From RZYP01 sp050256135 (GTDB lineage: Bacteria > Bacillota > Negativicutes > Acidaminococcales > Acidaminococcaceae): a stretch of DNA of 14,955 nt. The notes beneath the pieces were generated by a model, which ran no database searches, had not been told where the DNA came from, and saw nothing but the letters and a program-made list of their open reading frames with translations. Where the stretch lies: assembly GCA_050256135.1 (NCBI GenBank), contig JBFWIF010000057.1, forward strand, positions 1-14,955, written 5' to 3'. Made by a program: the position numbers and the translations under genes. Within the stretch, counting starts at the first letter, position 1. Each line of letters starts with the position of its first letter. Positions 14,707-14,955 of the stretch are shown in pieces.

Positions 14707-14751
14707 GTCCATGCTGTGTGGAATAATTTATGGACGAATGGGGGTTATTTC

Positions 14752-14955
14752 ATGATTAATAAGGAACGTATTCTTGCAGAATTTTTTGAATTAGTCCAAA
14801 TTACCTGTAATTCACGTCAGGAAAGAGAAATTGGTGATCTAATGTAAAAAAGATTGCAAGACCTTGGCGGTGAATTAATTGAAGATGAAGCAGGAGCGAT
14901 TATTTGCGGCAATTGCGGAATTATAATTTCTAATTTCAAGGGGGAACTAGAATAC
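14752..14955 (+). pseudogene. 5' part of an M20-family (PepT-like) peptidase gene with an in-frame stop
   Basis: From ATG 14752 the frame reads INKERILAEFFELVQITCNS and then REIGDLM before a TAA at 14845-14847 (codon 32). The same frame then continues with KRLQDLGGELIEDEAGAIIC and GNCGIIISNFKG to the window edge. This matches the N terminus of M20 zinc peptidases of the peptidase T-like group on both sides of the stop, so a single nonsense change has broken an otherwise readable gene. The metal-binding residues would lie beyond the window. Promoter and ribosome binding site are intact, which suggests a recent mutation or a sequencing error. I see no re-initiation start with a ribosome binding site after the stop. 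Confidence 0.65.

Overview
The window comes from an AT-rich, strict-anaerobe-type Bacillota genome. The base composition, the Firmicutes-style Shine-Dalgarno sites (AGGAGG, GGAGGTG), the NiaR-controlled nadABC operon and the [FeFe]-hydrogenase maturation gene hydG all fit a Negativicutes or Clostridia relative. The exact genus cannot be read from the sequence. All coding assignments are from inspection of translated sequence and remembered family motifs; no search was run.

Bases 1-146 hold the tail of an upstream gene and a strong 17-bp-stem terminator. Bases 190-3887 are a compact NAD de novo operon, nadA-nadB-nadC-niaR, with overlapping or nearly touching genes. It has a sigma-A-like promoter whose -35 box lies inside a tandem pair of TGTCTTG(A/T)CA boxes, the expected target of the NiaR repressor encoded by the last gene, and it ends in a clean terminator.

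Bases 3888-4658 are a decaying stretch. The C-terminal half of a Memo-family (AmmeMemoRadiSam system) protein survives with an in-frame stop, and it runs in frame into a small cysteine-rich ORF that has its own strong ribosome binding site. Bases 4780-6673 carry the hydrogenase module: a structured leader ending in an intrinsic terminator just before the first ribosome binding site, a TM1266-type regulator and hydG. hydE, hydF and the hydrogenase itself are not here. A DMT/EamA exporter and an orphan LivK-type lipoprotein follow as single genes.

Bases 9261-12443 look like a three-gene operon. The first gene is a TspO-like membrane protein joined in frame to an alpha/beta hydrolase, with a perfect internal ribosome binding site at the junction. 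It is followed by a phosphoribosyltransferase and an overlapping dienelactone-hydrolase-family gene, then a shared terminator. On the minus strand lie a small Cys-containing hypothetical gene and a uridine-kinase-family nucleoside kinase. The window ends in the 5' part of an M20 peptidase gene that has an in-frame stop at codon 32.

The most interesting points are the membrane-protein/hydrolase fusion with its internal start, the possible transcription attenuator in front of the hydrogenase maturation genes, and the hydrolase-PRTase-hydrolase operon. No mobile element, CRISPR array, tRNA or rRNA was recognised.
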